DNA of 64,000 bases from Thaumasiovibrio occultus (GCA_019703815.1 AP023052.1:2869501-2933500); one strand, 5' to 3'. Counted from the stretch's first letter, positions 17,997 through 28,425 are shown. Notes: a model not told the origin generated them from the letters alone. Translations and numbers: made by a program.

Positions 17997-19444
17997 TTGA
18001 TACCCACGCACAAAACGAGCCATTCGGCACCGCAACCCGCATCGAAGAAGACCTATTGGGTCAGCGCCAGATCCCTGCTGACGCTTACTACGGCATTCAC
18101 ACCCTGCGTGCGGTTGAAAACTTCAATATCTCAACCACAACAATCTCTGACGTTCCTGAGTTCGTTCGCGGTATGGTTTTCACTAAGAAAGCTGCTGCAC
18201 TAGCGAACAAAGAGCTGGGTGTTATCCCAGCAGAAGTTGGTGACTACATCATTAAAGCCTGTGATGTGATCCTAGAAACTGGTAAGTGCATGGACCAATT
18301 CCCTTCTGATGTATATCAGGGCGGCGCTGGTACTTCAGTTAACATGAACACCAACGAAGTAATCGCTAACCTTGCTCTAGAACTAATGGGCAAAGAGAAA
18401 GGCGACTACCACACTGTTAACCCGAACGACCACGTAAACAAGTCTCAGTCTACTAACTGTGCTTACCCTACTGGTTTCCGCGTTGCAGTTTACAACAGCA
18501 TCATGAAGCTTGTTGAGCAACTACGTTACCTAAAAGGCACTTTCGACGCGAAAGCAGTTGAATTCAAAGACGTGCTAAAAATGGGCCGTACTCAGCTTCA
18601 AGACGCAGTGCCTATGACTGTAGGTCAAGAGTTCCACGCGTTCGCAATCCTACTGAAAGAAGAAATCCGTTGCCTTAAGCGCACCGCGAAACTACTTCTA
18701 GAAGTTAACCTAGGTGCGACCGCTATCGGTACTGGTCTTAACACGCCAGCAGGTTACCAAGAGCTAGCTGTTCAACGTCTAGCAGAAGTAACTGGTCTAG
18801 CCGTTGTTCCTTCAGAAGACCTAATCGAAGCGACTTCTGACTGTGGTGCATACGTAATGGTTCACGGCGCACTTAAGCGTCTAGCAGTTAAACTGTCTAA
18901 GATCTGTAACGACCTACGTCTGCTTTCTTCTGGTCCACGTGCTGGCCTGAACGAAATCAACCTACCTGAAATGCAAGCGGGTTCTTCAATCATGCCTGCT
19001 AAAGTTAACCCAGTAATCCCTGAAGTTGTAAACCAAGTTTGCTTCAAGGTTATCGGTAACGACACCACTATCACTTTCGCAGCAGAAGCGGGTCAGCTAC
19101 AGCTGAACGTTATGGAGCCAGTGATCGGTCAAGCGCTATTTGAATCTATCGAAATCCTAGGTAACGCATGTATCAACCTAGGCGAGAAATGTATCGAAGG
19201 CATCACTGTGAACAAAGAAATCTGTGAGCAGTTCGTATTCGGTTCAATCGGTATCGTAACTTACTTGAACCCATTCATCGGTCACCACGAAGGCGACATC
19301 GTTGGTAAGATCTGTGCAGAAACGGGTAAGAGCGTTCGTGAAGTAGTTCTTGAGCGTGGTCTACTAACTGCAGAAGAACTAGACGATATCTTCTCTGTTG
19401 AAAACCTAATGAACCCACAATACAAAGCGAAGCGTTTTAACTAA
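17984..19444 (+). CDS. aspA: Aspartate ammonia-lyase
   Basis: AspA splits aspartate to fumarate and ammonia, feeding fumarate to FrdABCD. The product is about 486 residues. It has [30 protein letters not shown] and the fumarase/aspartase signature [12 protein letters not shown] with its catalytic-loop serine. The frame is open to 17942. ATG 17984 has GAAGG in place; ATG 17993 is the alternative and would be coupled to the leader ORF. Codon use is strongly biased, as in frd. A Dcu carrier follows. Confidence 0.96.
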   Translation: MSQMIDTHAQNEPFGTATRIEEDLLGQRQIPADAYYGIHTLRAVENFNISTTTISDVPEFVRGMVFTKKAAALANKELGVIPAEVGDYIIKACDVILETGKCMDQFPSDVYQGGAGTSVNMNTNEVIANLALELMGKEKGDYHTVNPNDHVNKSQSTNCAYPTGFRVAVYNSIMKLVEQLRYLKGTFDAKAVEFKDVLKMGRTQLQDAVPMTVGQEFHAFAILLKEEIRCLKRTAKLLLEVNLGATAIGTGLNTPAGYQELAVQRLAEVTGLAVVPSEDLIEATSDCGAYVMVHGALKRLAVKLSKICNDLRLLSSGPRAGLNEINLPEMQAGSSIMPAKVNPVIPEVVNQVCFKVIGNDTTITFAAEAGQLQLNVMEPVIGQALFESIEILGNACINLGEKCIEGITVNKEICEQFVFGSIGIVTYLNPFIGHHEGDIVGKICAETGKSVREVVLERGLLTAEELDDIFSVENLMNPQYKAKRFN

Positions 19445-19475
19445 TTACTGGTTAAAGCCTGACTTTTTTGTGACG

Positions 19476-19505
19476 AAGCGGATCGGCAACGGTCCGCTTT
19501 TTTTG
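19476..19505 (+). terminator. Intrinsic terminator of aspA
   Basis: AAGCGGATC pairs with GGTCCGCTT (one G-U pair), followed by a T-run. Confidence 0.8.
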
Positions 19506-19977
19506 TTTCTATATGCCACCACCCACTCCGCCGCCAAGCGAGGCGTTACCAATACGCAGCCAACAATTATCAATTTATGCATTCCTTGGTTAATCAAAAT
19601 GCGCCTTATTGTAAAACTTCGTTGTAATGCACTGATTGCGCGCCACACAAAAACCACATCTTAAAAATCAACCCGCAACACCACACCAACCACGACGCAA
19701 CACCGCTGCTATGGAGCGGTAACTAAATGCCCGTAAAGAATGACCTGCATCACTCTTTTAAACAGTTGTTTTGCCAATAAAATCCACTTTGATCCAACAC
19801 AAAAACCACGATATTAGCAATATCTTAAAATATCCCTCTAGAATACAGAATTTCGTATCTGTGTGTACTGCCGCTGAGCTATTGCCGTTAAACAGCAACA
19901 CGCCCACCAGTTAAAAACAACAACGATAAAACACACTGATAACAATGGATTTATTTTCCACATTTTTAGGAGTCACT
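19506..19977. other. aspA-dcu intergenic region
   Basis: About 470 bases hold the dcu control region. A half-good FNR-like TTGAT-CCAA-CACAA is at 19789-19802. A palindrome GATATT-AGC-AATATC with trailing TTAAA is at 19810-19829; a near-identical element lies upstream of crbS. No gene or RNA is apparent in the rest. Confidence 0.4.
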
Positions 19978-21294
19978 ATGTTGTTCTTAGTACAGTTCCT
20001 CATTGTTTTAGGCTGTATTCTTATCGGTGCGCGCATTGGTGGGATCGGCTTAGGTGTCATGGGCGGTCTTGGTTTGGCCGTTCTGGCGTTTGTTTTTGGT
20101 CTTGCGCCAACCAGCCCACCTATCGACGTTATGCTAATGATCATGGCCGTAGTTGCCGCTGCCGCTGCGATGCAAGCAGCCGGTGGTTTGGATTACATGA
20201 TCAAGATCGCCAGCGGGATCCTGCGTAAAAACCCTAAACACATTACCTTTATCGCACCGCTTGTAACCTACTGCTTCACCATGATGGCGGGTACTGGCCA
20301 CGTGGCCTATTCTGTGCTGCCGGTTATTGCAGAAGTGAGCCGTCGTAACGGTATTCGTCCTGAGCGTCCAATGAGTATGGCGGTTATCGCTTCTCAGTTT
20401 GCGATCGTCGCGAGCCCAATTGCGGCAGCGGTTGTTGCGGTTGTCGGCTTCCTTGAGCCTCGCGGCATTACCTTGGGTAACGTGCTGTCTGTGACTATTC
20501 CTGCGACCTTCCTAGGTTTGGCGGCCGCCTGTGTGATCGTTAACAAGCTAGGTAAAGAGCTAAAAGACGATCCTGAATTCCAACGTCGCATGCAAGATCC
20601 TGAGTTCCGCGCTGAAATGGATCGCGAAGAGCAAGTGAAAGAAGTTGAGATCAGCTCGACCGCGAAACTGTCTGTCGGTCTATTCCTACTGGGTGCGATT
20701 GCCGTGGTGATCATGGGTGCATTCCCTGCATTGCGTCCGGCGTTCGATGGCAAAGCCATGGGCATGGCGCACACCATTGAGATCGTGATGCTAACCGTGG
20801 GTGCGTTGATCATCTTGTTCTGTAAGCCTGACGGCTACAAGATCACCCAAGGCTCTGTGTTCCATGCGGGTATGCGCGCTATCGTTGCTATCTTCGGTAT
20901 TGCATGGCTCGGTGACACCCTAACCGCTGCGCACATGACAGAAGTAAAAGCGGCCGTCTCGACTCTGGTTGAAGTGGCACCATGGTCATTTGCACTGGCA
21001 CTGTTTGGTTTGTCCGTCATGGTGAACTCACAAGGCGCAACCACAGCGGTATTGATCCCATTGGGTATCGCAATTGGCTTGCCAACAGAAGTGATCATCG
21101 CGACCTTCGTGGCGGTTAACGGTTACTTCTTTATCCCTAACTACGGTCCAATCATCGCGTCTATCGACTTTGACCGTACCGGTACCACGAAGATTGGCCA
21201 GTACATCTTCAACCACAGCTTTATGCTGCCAGGTTTGATGAGCATGATCTTCAGTATCATCTTCGGCTTTATGATTGCGGGCGTCGTGTTGTAA
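19978..21294 (+). CDS. dcuB: Anaerobic C4-dicarboxylate transporter, DcuB-like
   Basis: Dcu carriers exchange external fumarate, malate or aspartate for internal succinate during fumarate respiration. The 438-residue protein has [57 protein letters not shown] and [14 protein letters not shown]; the TGHVVY and RPERPM stretches resemble DcuB more than DcuA. The start is ATG 19978 with GGAG eight bases before it; an upstream in-frame ATG (19945) has no such site. It sits between aspA and dsbD. A DcuA-type role is the alternative. Confidence 0.85.
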   Translation: MLFLVQFLIVLGCILIGARIGGIGLGVMGGLGLAVLAFVFGLAPTSPPIDVMLMIMAVVAAAAAMQAAGGLDYMIKIASGILRKNPKHITFIAPLVTYCFTMMAGTGHVAYSVLPVIAEVSRRNGIRPERPMSMAVIASQFAIVASPIAAAVVAVVGFLEPRGITLGNVLSVTIPATFLGLAAACVIVNKLGKELKDDPEFQRRMQDPEFRAEMDREEQVKEVEISSTAKLSVGLFLLGAIAVVIMGAFPALRPAFDGKAMGMAHTIEIVMLTVGALIILFCKPDGYKITQGSVFHAGMRAIVAIFGIAWLGDTLTAAHMTEVKAAVSTLVEVAPWSFALALFGLSVMVNSQGATTAVLIPLGIAIGLPTEVIIATFVAVNGYFFIPNYGPIIASIDFDRTGTTKIGQYIFNHSFMLPGLMSMIFSIIFGFMIAGVVL

Positions 21295-21329
21295 TTCCAC
21301 TCCCGACACGCAACCTCAATCACTCTTCC

Positions 21330-21354
21330 AAGGCGCTCTTTGAGCGCCTTTTTT
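21330..21354 (+). terminator. Intrinsic terminator of the dcu gene
   Basis: AAGGCGCTC, TTT, GAGCGCCTT, then a T-run. Confidence 0.87.
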
Positions 21355-21504
21355 CATCGCCTTGCGCCCGCGCGAGAGATTTCTTCACCCGTTTAGCTGC
21401 ACAGCTGACAGTTTTTCGCTTGGCATTATTTTCCCCGATCAATTTGAAACCAAACGTGCTAACCTCTGGTCTGATAACACAATCCCAACACTTTTTAGCG
21501 TAAG

Positions 21505-23313
21505 ATGATGATGAAGATCCGCCACTTACTGTTTGCTTTCACGGTTGTCTTTCTTAGCCCGCTCGCGCAGGCTTTCTCACTGCCATCAAGCAATAGCAGC
21601 CCGTTTTTGCCCGTTGACCAAGCCTTTCAATTTAACTTTTATCAGCAAGGCAACACCCTCTATGCCGAATGGGAAATAGAGCCGGGTTACTATCTGTATC
21701 AACACGCGTTCGACGCGCAGAGCGACACCGCCCAACTTGGCGCGTTGCAACTGCCAACGGGGATCAACTACACCGATAACTATTTTGGCGATGTGATCAT
21801 CTATCGCGATAGCGTGACATTGGCGTTGCCGATCACCGCAACCACCAGCCTTGATAGCGTCAGTTTCAGCTATCAAGGCTGCGCTGATGCGGGACTGTGT
21901 TACCCACCCGAAACCTACACCGTACCGTTACAAGCGGTCAGCGGTGGCGATGACAGCGCGAATAACGCGCCATCCGCGACAAACACCCCTGCGCCCAACA
22001 TCACGCTGACGACCTCATCCGGAGTGACGTCCGAGCAAAACTCGCTGGCCGATCGCCTTAGCCAATCTGGCTGGACACCGTTACTGTTCTTGGCGCTGGG
22101 CATAGGGCTGGCATTTACCCCGTGCGTATTGCCGATGTACCCGATCTTAAGTGGCATTGTGCTCGGCAACGGCAAACGCTCGCACCGCCAAGCCTTGGGT
22201 TTGGCATTGGTGTATGTGCAAGGCATGGCGCTGACCTACACCTTACTGGGACTGGTCGTGGCCTCTGCCGGGATGCAGTTTCAAGCGGCGATGCAACAGC
22301 CTTGGGTATTGGGCGGCTTGAGCGCGCTGTTTATCGTGCTCGCGATGTCGATGTTTGGGGTCTATACCCTGCAAATGCCATCAGCGGTGCAAACCTGGCT
22401 CCATAAACTGAGCAACAAACAAGAAGGCGGCCAATGGCTGGGCGTGTTTGCGATGGGCGCGATTTCGGGCCTAGTGTGTTCGCCGTGCACCACCGCGCCG
22501 CTCTCTGGCGCTCTTTTGTACGTGGCGCAAAGTGGCGATCTGCTGACCGGCGGTTTGGCGTTATATGCGCTGGCGATCGGCATGGGGATCCCGCTGATTA
22601 TCGTCGCGGTCTTTGGCAACAAACTGCTGCCGCGCGCTGGCGCTTGGATGGAGCAAGTGAAGATCTTCTTTGGCTTTGTTCTGCTGGCGGTGCCGCTGTT
22701 CTTACTTGAGCGCTTTGTTGCCGCTGAGATCATGACCTATCTGTGGGCGGCACTGGGGATCGCCTTCTTTGGCTGGCTGTACCATATTCGCCAGCATCTC
22801 AATGGCGGTTGGCGTCACACGCTGGTTTCCATGGTGGCGATACTCGGCCTGCTTGGCGCAGCGCAGCCGCTGTTTTGGCAGTGGTGGGCTCCCACCTCCG
22901 CTCAAACAGCGCCAGCGCATCAAGTCACCTTCCAGCAAGTGAAGAACCTCGACGAGTTGAATGCGGCGCTGGCCAGTGCCAAGGCCGAAGGAAAGCCGGT
23001 AATGCTCGACTTCTACGCCGATTGGTGTGTGGCGTGTAAAGAGTTCGAAGAGTTCACCTTCCACAGCGACTTGGTCGAACCGATCCTCGCCGATTTCGTG
23101 CTGCTGCAAGCTGATGTCACCAAAAACACCCCCACCGATTTTGAGATGCTCAACGCGCTGGATGTACTGGGCTTACCCACCATCGACTTTTGGGATGCGA
23201 CGGGCGAACACCGTCCCGACGCGCGAGTGACGGGCTTTATGAATGCCGAGCGTTTTCGCAGTCACATTGAAGCCGCGGCGCTAGATCAAGCCGCCACGGT
23301 CCGCTTGCAATAA
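21505..23313 (+). CDS. dsbD: Thiol:disulfide interchange protein DsbD
   Basis: DsbD passes electrons from cytosolic thioredoxin across the inner membrane to periplasmic DsbC, DsbG and CcmG. The 602-residue product has a signal peptide (about 1-23), the periplasmic alpha domain with [11 protein letters not shown], eight expected membrane helices with the redox cysteines in [11 protein letters not shown] and [11 protein letters not shown], and a C-terminal thioredoxin domain with [13 protein letters not shown]. All three cysteine pairs are present. Three consecutive ATG codons begin at 21505. cutA, its usual companion, is absent here. Confidence 0.95.
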   Translation: MMMKIRHLLFAFTVVFLSPLAQAFSLPSSNSSPFLPVDQAFQFNFYQQGNTLYAEWEIEPGYYLYQHAFDAQSDTAQLGALQLPTGINYTDNYFGDVIIYRDSVTLALPITATTSLDSVSFSYQGCADAGLCYPPETYTVPLQAVSGGDDSANNAPSATNTPAPNITLTTSSGVTSEQNSLADRLSQSGWTPLLFLALGIGLAFTPCVLPMYPILSGIVLGNGKRSHRQALGLALVYVQGMALTYTLLGLVVASAGMQFQAAMQQPWVLGGLSALFIVLAMSMFGVYTLQMPSAVQTWLHKLSNKQEGGQWLGVFAMGAISGLVCSPCTTAPLSGALLYVAQSGDLLTGGLALYALAIGMGIPLIIVAVFGNKLLPRAGAWMEQVKIFFGFVLLAVPLFLLERFVAAEIMTYLWAALGIAFFGWLYHIRQHLNGGWRHTLVSMVAILGLLGAAQPLFWQWWAPTSAQTAPAHQVTFQQVKNLDELNAALASAKAEGKPVMLDFYADWCVACKEFEEFTFHSDLVEPILADFVLLQADVTKNTPTDFEMLNALDVLGLPTIDFWDATGEHRPDARVTGFMNAERFRSHIEAAALDQAATVRLQ

Positions 23314-23334
23314 TTTGTCCTACGCTGTGCCAAC

Positions 23335-23363
23335 TGCACCGATTGCAATAAGCCATCGGTGCA
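23335..23363 (+). terminator. Weak terminator-like hairpin after dsbD
   Basis: TGCACCGAT pairs with ATCGGTGCA around an 11-base loop, but no T-run follows, so termination is doubtful. Confidence 0.4.
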
Positions 23364-23455
23364 ATGATTAGTATGATCAATGACATAGTTAGCATGGTGG
23401 TAAATTGACCTGTTTTTAACGTGGTGTTAGCTTTATTACAAACAATTAACAGTGC

Positions 23456-24112
23456 GTGCCTACCATGGACAATACCTATACCATTGTCATAGCTGATGAC
23501 CACCCGCTCTTTCGCAATGCGCTTTTTCAATCAGTGCATATGGCGATCAGCGGGGCTAACCTGCTTGAAGCGGACTCGCTTGATTCCTTGCAGGCACTCC
23601 TCGAAAAACAACCCGATGTCGATTTAGTGTTGCTGGATCTAAAAATGCCCGGCGCTAATGGTATGTCAGGGCTGATCTTACTACGCCAACAATACCCAGA
23701 TTTACCCATCGTGGTGGTGTCGGCCAGTGAAGAGCAAGCGATCGTCAAACAAGTCTATCAACATGGCGCGTTTGGCTTTATTCCGAAATCCAGTGATATG
23801 CGAGCGCTAAACGGCGCGCTTAATCAAATATTGGAAGGCGAACCTTTCTACCCCGACGGGGTGGAAGAATGGCAGGTGGACGAAAATGCCGAAGTCGCAG
23901 AGCTCGAAAGTAAAATCGCCACCCTGACACCGCAGCAACGCAATGTGCTTAACATGCTCAATGATGGCTTGTTGAACAAACAAATTGCCTACGAGCTCAA
24001 TGTTTCCGAAGCGACGATTAAAGCCCATATGACGGCGATTTTCCGCAAACTTGGAGTGAAAAATCGCACTCAAGCGGTGATCTTGCTGCAACAGCTAAGT
24101 TTAAGTGAGTAA
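23456..24112 (+). CDS. crbR: LuxR/NarL-family response regulator, probable CrbR
   Basis: This 218-residue two-component regulator has a receiver domain (about 8-125) with the acidic pair Asp14-Asp15, phosphoacceptor Asp61 in LLDLKMPGANG and a late lysine in GFIPKS. A LuxR-type helix-turn-helix follows (about 150-212; LTPQQRNVLNMLNDG, NKQIAYELNVSEATIKAHM). No kinase gene is adjacent. In V. cholerae the equivalent gene lies beside dsbD and the VC_2705-type symporter, and CrbR activates acs. CrbS and acs are both in this window, so CrbR is the best name, by context. The start is GTG 23456 or ATG 23465. Confidence 0.65.
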   Translation: MPTMDNTYTIVIADDHPLFRNALFQSVHMAISGANLLEADSLDSLQALLEKQPDVDLVLLDLKMPGANGMSGLILLRQQYPDLPIVVVSASEEQAIVKQVYQHGAFGFIPKSSDMRALNGALNQILEGEPFYPDGVEEWQVDENAEVAELESKIATLTPQQRNVLNMLNDGLLNKQIAYELNVSEATIKAHMTAIFRKLGVKNRTQAVILLQQLSLSE

Positions 24113-24189
24113 CGACTAACTAAACTGACTTCCGGCACTAACCCCAACAGCGAGCCTGGCTTGCTGTTTGTTTAAAGGCATTTGAAACG

Positions 24190-24546
24190 ATGGAAATCAT
24201 TGCAATCATCATCCTCATCTTCGGCGCAGTATTGGTGTTTCCCGTATTGGCTGGAGTGGTCGAGTCGAGAAACGCCACACTCAACGCCATCATCGAGGTT
24301 GAGGAAGGCCAGATAACCATTCGCCGCTTTGCAGTTGAGCGGCTTTTGAGGCTAAAAGGCAGCACTGTGCGTCCAGCGGGTATCGTCCGAGTTCAGTTTG
24401 CGGCAAACCCAATGAGAGGCACCTGTGTATCGCTGTTTAATCAATCCAATGGGGCTTTGGATTTTTGGGTACCCAACCACTTAGCGAAGGCGGTAAGAGA
24501 TCAACTGGAACGTGTTTGCCCACAGGCAACCTTCGTTGAGGTTTAG
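24190..24546 (+). CDS. Membrane-anchored protein of unknown function
   Basis: I do not recognise this 118-residue protein. It has one N-terminal membrane helix (about 3-25, IIAIIILIFGAVLVFPVLAG). A soluble domain of about 90 residues follows with alternating strands (VEEGQITIRRFAVERLLRLKG), then a helix near the end (LAKAVRDQLERVCPQA). The layout suggests a cytoplasmic or periplasmic domain tethered to the membrane. It follows crbR on the same strand; a hairpin at 24553-24580 follows without a T-run. The attC-type site lies just downstream but in the opposite orientation. Confidence 0.6.
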   Translation: MEIIAIIILIFGAVLVFPVLAGVVESRNATLNAIIEVEEGQITIRRFAVERLLRLKGSTVRPAGIVRVQFAANPMRGTCVSLFNQSNGALDFWVPNHLAKAVRDQLERVCPQATFVEV

Positions 24547-24627
24547 CCTTTAAAGGGACGCACGGCGCTTTGCGTCCCTTCACCCAGCCGCTTTCCTTTC
24601 CTGAAAATCTATAGCGCAAGTGAAAGC

Positions 24628-24757
24628 GCTTAACGCGCTATATCACCGCGTTAAGTCGCGAGCAACGCTAAACATCCTACCTAAGCCATTGTGATATGAA
24701 ACGAAGTAAGCCGAAAACGCCAAGCGTTGGGAATCCGTTTTCAACGCTCTGTTATGT
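24628..24757 (-). mobile_element. attC-like recombination site (VCR/VPR type)
   Basis: On the minus strand the site opens with the R''-like box ACATAAC (24751-24757). After 25 bases counted from TAAC comes CAACGCTTGGCGTTTTCGG. This matches both the sequence and the distance of the CAACGCGTGGCGTTT block in Vibrio superintegron repeats. Further on come GTTTAGCGTTGC and CTTAACGCGG. The R' end is either GTTAAGC (24628-24634, fits GTTRRRY) or a degenerate GTGATAT near 24640. Length 120-130 bp fits this class. The stop codon of the minus-strand gene lies inside the R'' box, as in true cassettes. Confidence 0.7.
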
Positions 24758-25096
24758 GTGATCTACGCAGTTAATAGAATCTACATACTTTTGCAGTGCC
24801 CTAGACTTATGATGAACAAGAAATGCAGAACCTAAGTACCAAAGTGATAAGGTGCCCCATAAAATGAAACTCACAGAGTTTTCAAGGTTAACGCTAATAA
24901 GCGCATTAAATGAAAAGGCAATTATTACAATAACATACTTCCAGTACTGCAACTGTAATTCATACACATTCTGCTGTATGTTCCGAGTAATTAAGACTGG
25001 CATAGCCGCCCATGAAAGACGAATAATAATTCGGTTTTCGTCAGCTTTAGCCTTATATCCTTGCTTAATCAGCGCTTCCAATAAACTGTTCATCAC
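24752..25096 (-). CDS. Cassette-encoded membrane protein of unknown function
   Basis: This 114-residue protein has two hydrophobic helices (WKYVIVIIAFSFNALISV and ILWGTLSLWYLGSAFLVHH). A polar N-terminal domain of about 45 residues precedes them (LLEALIKQGYKAKADENRII), and a short basic-acidic tail follows. The N-terminal part looks like a small alpha/beta fold. I do not recognise a family. AT content and codon use differ from the neighbours. Small membrane proteins are common in Vibrio superintegron cassettes. GGAG lies eight bases before the ATG. The TAA stop is embedded in the attC R'' box. Confidence 0.65.
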   Translation of the reverse strand: MMNSLLEALIKQGYKAKADENRIIIRLSWAAMPVLITRNIQQNVYELQLQYWKYVIVIIAFSFNALISVNLENSVSFILWGTLSLWYLGSAFLVHHKSRALQKYVDSINCVDHT

Positions 25097-25224
25097 TAAT
25101 CTCCATATTCAATCAGGTTAGTATGACAAGTCGGAGTGATTATTTCTAAGGATGATGCCAAAACTGCGATTAAGATTAGACACATAACGCTCTGCTATTT
25201 AGCGCTCGGCTATTTGGCGACCGA

Positions 25225-26574
25225 CTATTTAGCCACATTTCCTGCAACGTTCATCACATCCCACGTACGAGCGAAGGGCGGCGCATAGGCAAAGTCCATC
25301 ATCCCCAATTGCTGCGTGGTCATCCCCATCGCAATCGCCACCGCTAAGGCATCAATACGGTGCACCGCACCTTTGCGACCGAGCATTTGCGCACCCAGCA
25401 CCACATGAGAGTCAGCATCATAGATCAGCTTGAGGTGAATATCGGACTGCCCCGCACAATAGTTGGTGTGGCACTTATCTTTAATCACTACCGTTTTGTA
25501 GTTCAACCCTGCACCCTCGGCTTCTTGCTCAGACACCCCAGTACGGCCAGCTTCTAAGCCGAGCACTTTAACGCAACTGGTGCCAAGCGAGCCTTGGAAG
25601 GTCAACGCTTGGTGTTGATCCACCAGCGCAATATTTTCACCGACCAAACGACCCAGCTTATTCGCGCCGGTTGCCAGCGGAATGTAGGCGTTTTGCCCCA
25701 GAACGCTGTGCCAAATCGAGGCGCAATCCCCCGCAGCCCACACATCCGGCAATGAGGTACGCCCTTGGAGATCCACCACAATCGCGCCGTTACCCAGCAT
25801 CTCAATACCTGTCGATTGCAAGAAGGTGGTATTGGGTTTCACGCCAGTACAAATCACCACTAAGTCGGTAGCGTACTCTCCTTGGTCGGTGCGAATGCCC
25901 GAAACCGCCGTCTCACCCAGCACCGCTTGCAATGATTGCGCAAGCAGCAGCTCTACGCCGGCGTCTTCAAGCTCAGTTTGTAAGTGAGTACTTATCTCAG
26001 CGTCAAACGCATCGGGGATCAATCGCTCGGCACGCTCAACCAAGCGCACTTTTTTGCCTTGATGCACCAGCGCTTCTACCACTTCCAAGCCAATAAAACC
26101 CGAGCCAATCACGGTCACGTGCTCAACATCGGCTATCGCTTGTTTCAAGCGCAAGCCATCGTCCATGCGGCGCAGGCTAAACACACCCGCTTTTTCCAGT
26201 CCGTCTACCGGAGGCATCACTTCGCTTGCGCCTGTGGCAATCATCAAGCGGTCATAATGAGTCGAGATCAGCGCATCGCCGTGGCGTACTTCCAGCTGTT
26301 TGTTCGCCACGTCCACCTTAGTGACGCGATGTGAGGTAAGTACCTGCACACCCCGCTCGGCAAACTGCGCTGGGGTGAATTCCGCCATATAGGTGTGATC
26401 TTGAAACTCATCCCCCACATAGTAAGGCAAGCCACACGCACCAAACGAGATGATCTCCGAGGCTTCGAACACCACCACTTCCGCATCACGATTCACACGT
26501 ACCGCTTTCGCCGCCGCGCTCATGCCTGCTGCTTCCCCACCAATAATCACTATTTTCATTGTCTTTTCTGCCAT
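25225..26574 (-). CDS. CoA-disulfide reductase / NADH oxidase-like flavoprotein
   Basis: This 449-residue enzyme belongs to the single-cysteine pyridine nucleotide-disulfide reductases (CoADR/Nox/NADH peroxidase). It has an N-terminal FAD motif (IVIIGGEAAGMSAAAKA), the redox-active Cys47 in SFGACGLPYY, a NAD(P)H motif VTVIGSGFIGLEV and TSLPDVWAAGDC. The C-terminal dimerisation domain has GTSCVKVLGLEAGRTG and AYAPPF. There is no rhodanese domain. It lies beside tcyP and cyuA, so a role in thiol or persulfide reduction is inferred. ATG 26559 (MKIVIIGG) is an alternative start. The gene extends close to the solitary cassette. Confidence 0.82.
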   Translation of the reverse strand: MAEKTMKIVIIGGEAAGMSAAAKAVRVNRDAEVVVFEASEIISFGACGLPYYVGDEFQDHTYMAEFTPAQFAERGVQVLTSHRVTKVDVANKQLEVRHGDALISTHYDRLMIATGASEVMPPVDGLEKAGVFSLRRMDDGLRLKQAIADVEHVTVIGSGFIGLEVVEALVHQGKKVRLVERAERLIPDAFDAEISTHLQTELEDAGVELLLAQSLQAVLGETAVSGIRTDQGEYATDLVVICTGVKPNTTFLQSTGIEMLGNGAIVVDLQGRTSLPDVWAAGDCASIWHSVLGQNAYIPLATGANKLGRLVGENIALVDQHQALTFQGSLGTSCVKVLGLEAGRTGVSEQEAEGAGLNYKTVVIKDKCHTNYCAGQSDIHLKLIYDADSHVVLGAQMLGRKGAVHRIDALAVAIAMGMTTQQLGMMDFAYAPPFARTWDVMNVAGNVAK

Positions 26575-26747
26575 TGCCGATGCCGGTTATCACTGCGCGT
26601 TTTTATTGCTCATTCGCCGCACCAATTCTCATGGCCGGTGCTCCTGGCTTACCGCGCCTTAGCGTAAAACCCGCATCTTGGTTAATCGAATATTTTACCG
26701 TTAGGTAAGTAACTACTTACTTTTACTCTGCGCTAAGGTGCTGCGAC

Positions 26748-28148
26748 CTACGCTGCCTCTTCGCTGCTATCGAGCGCCAATACCGTATCGCTGTTAAACA
26801 CCGTCATGTCGGTCTCGCCGAGCAGTTTCGAGGTGACGGTACCAGCGGTAATGGAGCCAGACACATTCAGCGCCGTGCGTCCCATATCAATCAGAGGCTC
26901 GATAGAGATCAGCAAGCCCGCCAAAGCAACCGGTAAGTCCATCGCGGAAAGCACAATCAAGGCAGCAAACGTCGCACCGCCGCCCACGCCCGCCACACCA
27001 AATGAGCTGACGGTAATGATCGCCACCAGCGGGATCAAAAAGCCCAAGTCCATCGGGTCAATGCCTACGGTCGGCGCGATCATCACCGCTAACATCGCGG
27101 GGTAAATACCGGCGCAGCCGTTCTGACCAATGGTGGAGCCAAACGATGCGGCAAAGTTAGCGATCCCCGCCGGAATACCGAGCGCTTCTTCTTGGGTTTT
27201 GACGTTCAGCGGGATCGCGCCCGCCGAGGTGCGCGAGGTAAAGGCAAAGCTCAATACCGGCAGAATTTTCTTCACATGGCGCACTGGATTGAACCCCAGC
27301 GAGGCGATGATCAGTAAATGAATGGCAAACATCGTCAAAAGAGAGGCGTACGAGGCTACTACAAAGCTGCCCAGCGCCAAAATATCACTGTAGTTCGAGC
27401 CGGAAATCACCTTGGTCATCAGTGCCATCACCCCGAACGGCGTCAGGCGAAGTACCAGCGTCACCATCCGCATTACGATTGCTTGCACCATCTTGGTGAC
27501 TTTCTCAAACAGGGCGAACTCTTCCGGCTTTTTCTTCGCAATGCCGGTTGCCGCAATGCCGACAAACACCGCAAAAATCACCACCGCAATGGTCGAGGTA
27601 CGACGCGCGCCAGTGAGGTCTAAGAAGGGATTAGCCGGAATAAAATCGATCGCCATTTTGGCAAAAGAGAGACTGTTGACCGCGCCAAGGGTTTGCTTAA
27701 GCTCCTCACCACGCGCCATTTCGGCTGCGCCCGATACCAAACCTTCTGCGTTTAAACCAAACACATTTGCGAACACAATGCCGACCGTGGCGGCAATCAT
27801 GGTAGTAACCACTAACACGCCAATGGTTAAGCCGGAAATTTTCCCCAACGACGAGCCGCCTTTGAGGCGCAAAATTGCCGAGACAATCGACACCATTACC
27901 AGCGGGTAAATGATCATCTGCAAAAAGCGCACATACCCCACGCCGACAATGTCGAAGTACTCTATCGAGCGCGCGATCACCTCACTGCCTTGACCGTAGT
28001 AGAGCTGCAATGCGCCGCCAAACACGATGCCTAAGCCTAATCCGGCGAAGACGCGGCGAGTAAATTCAACATAGGTTGCCTGCAGGCGATACAAGAACGC
28101 CAAGATCAATACAAATATCGCGATATTGGCGATAACAGCGAGAGTCAT
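26748..28148 (-). CDS. tcyP: L-cystine symporter TcyP
   Basis: TcyP (YdjN) is a sodium/proton-coupled cystine importer of the dicarboxylate/amino acid:cation symporter family. The 466-residue protein matches it over its length: GYVRFLQMIIYPLVMVSIVSA, NPFLDLTGARRTSTIAVVIFA, LTPFGVMALMTKVISGSN, SFAASFGSTIGQNGCAG-type hairpin residues (here NFAASFGSTIGQNGC) and LLISIEPLIDMGRTALNVSG. ATG 28148 is preferred because AAAGGA precedes it; the frame is open to 28166. It supplies substrate for the adjacent cysteine desulfidase. Confidence 0.92.
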   Translation of the reverse strand: MTLAVIANIAIFVLILAFLYRLQATYVEFTRRVFAGLGLGIVFGGALQLYYGQGSEVIARSIEYFDIVGVGYVRFLQMIIYPLVMVSIVSAILRLKGGSSLGKISGLTIGVLVVTTMIAATVGIVFANVFGLNAEGLVSGAAEMARGEELKQTLGAVNSLSFAKMAIDFIPANPFLDLTGARRTSTIAVVIFAVFVGIAATGIAKKKPEEFALFEKVTKMVQAIVMRMVTLVLRLTPFGVMALMTKVISGSNYSDILALGSFVVASYASLLTMFAIHLLIIASLGFNPVRHVKKILPVLSFAFTSRTSAGAIPLNVKTQEEALGIPAGIANFAASFGSTIGQNGCAGIYPAMLAVMIAPTVGIDPMDLGFLIPLVAIITVSSFGVAGVGGGATFAALIVLSAMDLPVALAGLLISIEPLIDMGRTALNVSGSITAGTVTSKLLGETDMTVFNSDTVLALDSSEEAA

Positions 28149-28312
28149 GCAGTGATTTCCTTTCAAAGTGTAAAGAAGCTAACGCTTCCAAAAGAGAAAC
28201 GAGCGGGAAGAGACCGAGAACTGACGATATTTCCTAGAGGTATAGACGTAGACTTCGCGTAAACGACGCAAAATCTGTCCGTTTTATTTCAAAAAGGCGG
28301 CGCGCCTTTGCT

Positions 28313-28370
28313 CAACACAAAAAACGACACGCTGTCCGCCCGTGTTTGCTAAGGCAGATCAGCGTGTCGT
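28313..28370 (-). terminator. Intrinsic terminator of cyuA
   Basis: On the minus strand ACGACACGCTG pairs with CAGCGTGTCGT across about 25 bases and is followed by a T-run. It separates cyuA from tcyP. Confidence 0.75.
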
Positions 28371-28425
28371 CTGGCAGGCGCGAAAGAAGGGTTAGAGAGC
28401 TAAGCCTCAGATCGGCGTGCGCACA

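Larger units (their letters stand above)
24628..25188 (-). mobile_element. Solitary integron gene cassette
   Basis: The proposed cassette runs from a core-type box GTTATGT (minus strand, 25182-25188) through one gene to the attC-like site ending near 24628. No integrase gene and no second complete attC is visible, so it is either a CALIN-type single cassette or an insertion at a secondary site. Beyond its upstream edge lie three 15-base-spaced CTATTTAGC-like motifs (25195-25233) running into the end of the oxidoreductase gene. Confidence 0.55.

Noticed and set aside
24553-24580. Hairpin after the 118-residue protein gene as a second attC
   Set aside because: AAGGGACGCA/TGCGTCCCTT is a simple stem without R and L box spacing or a GTTRRRY end.
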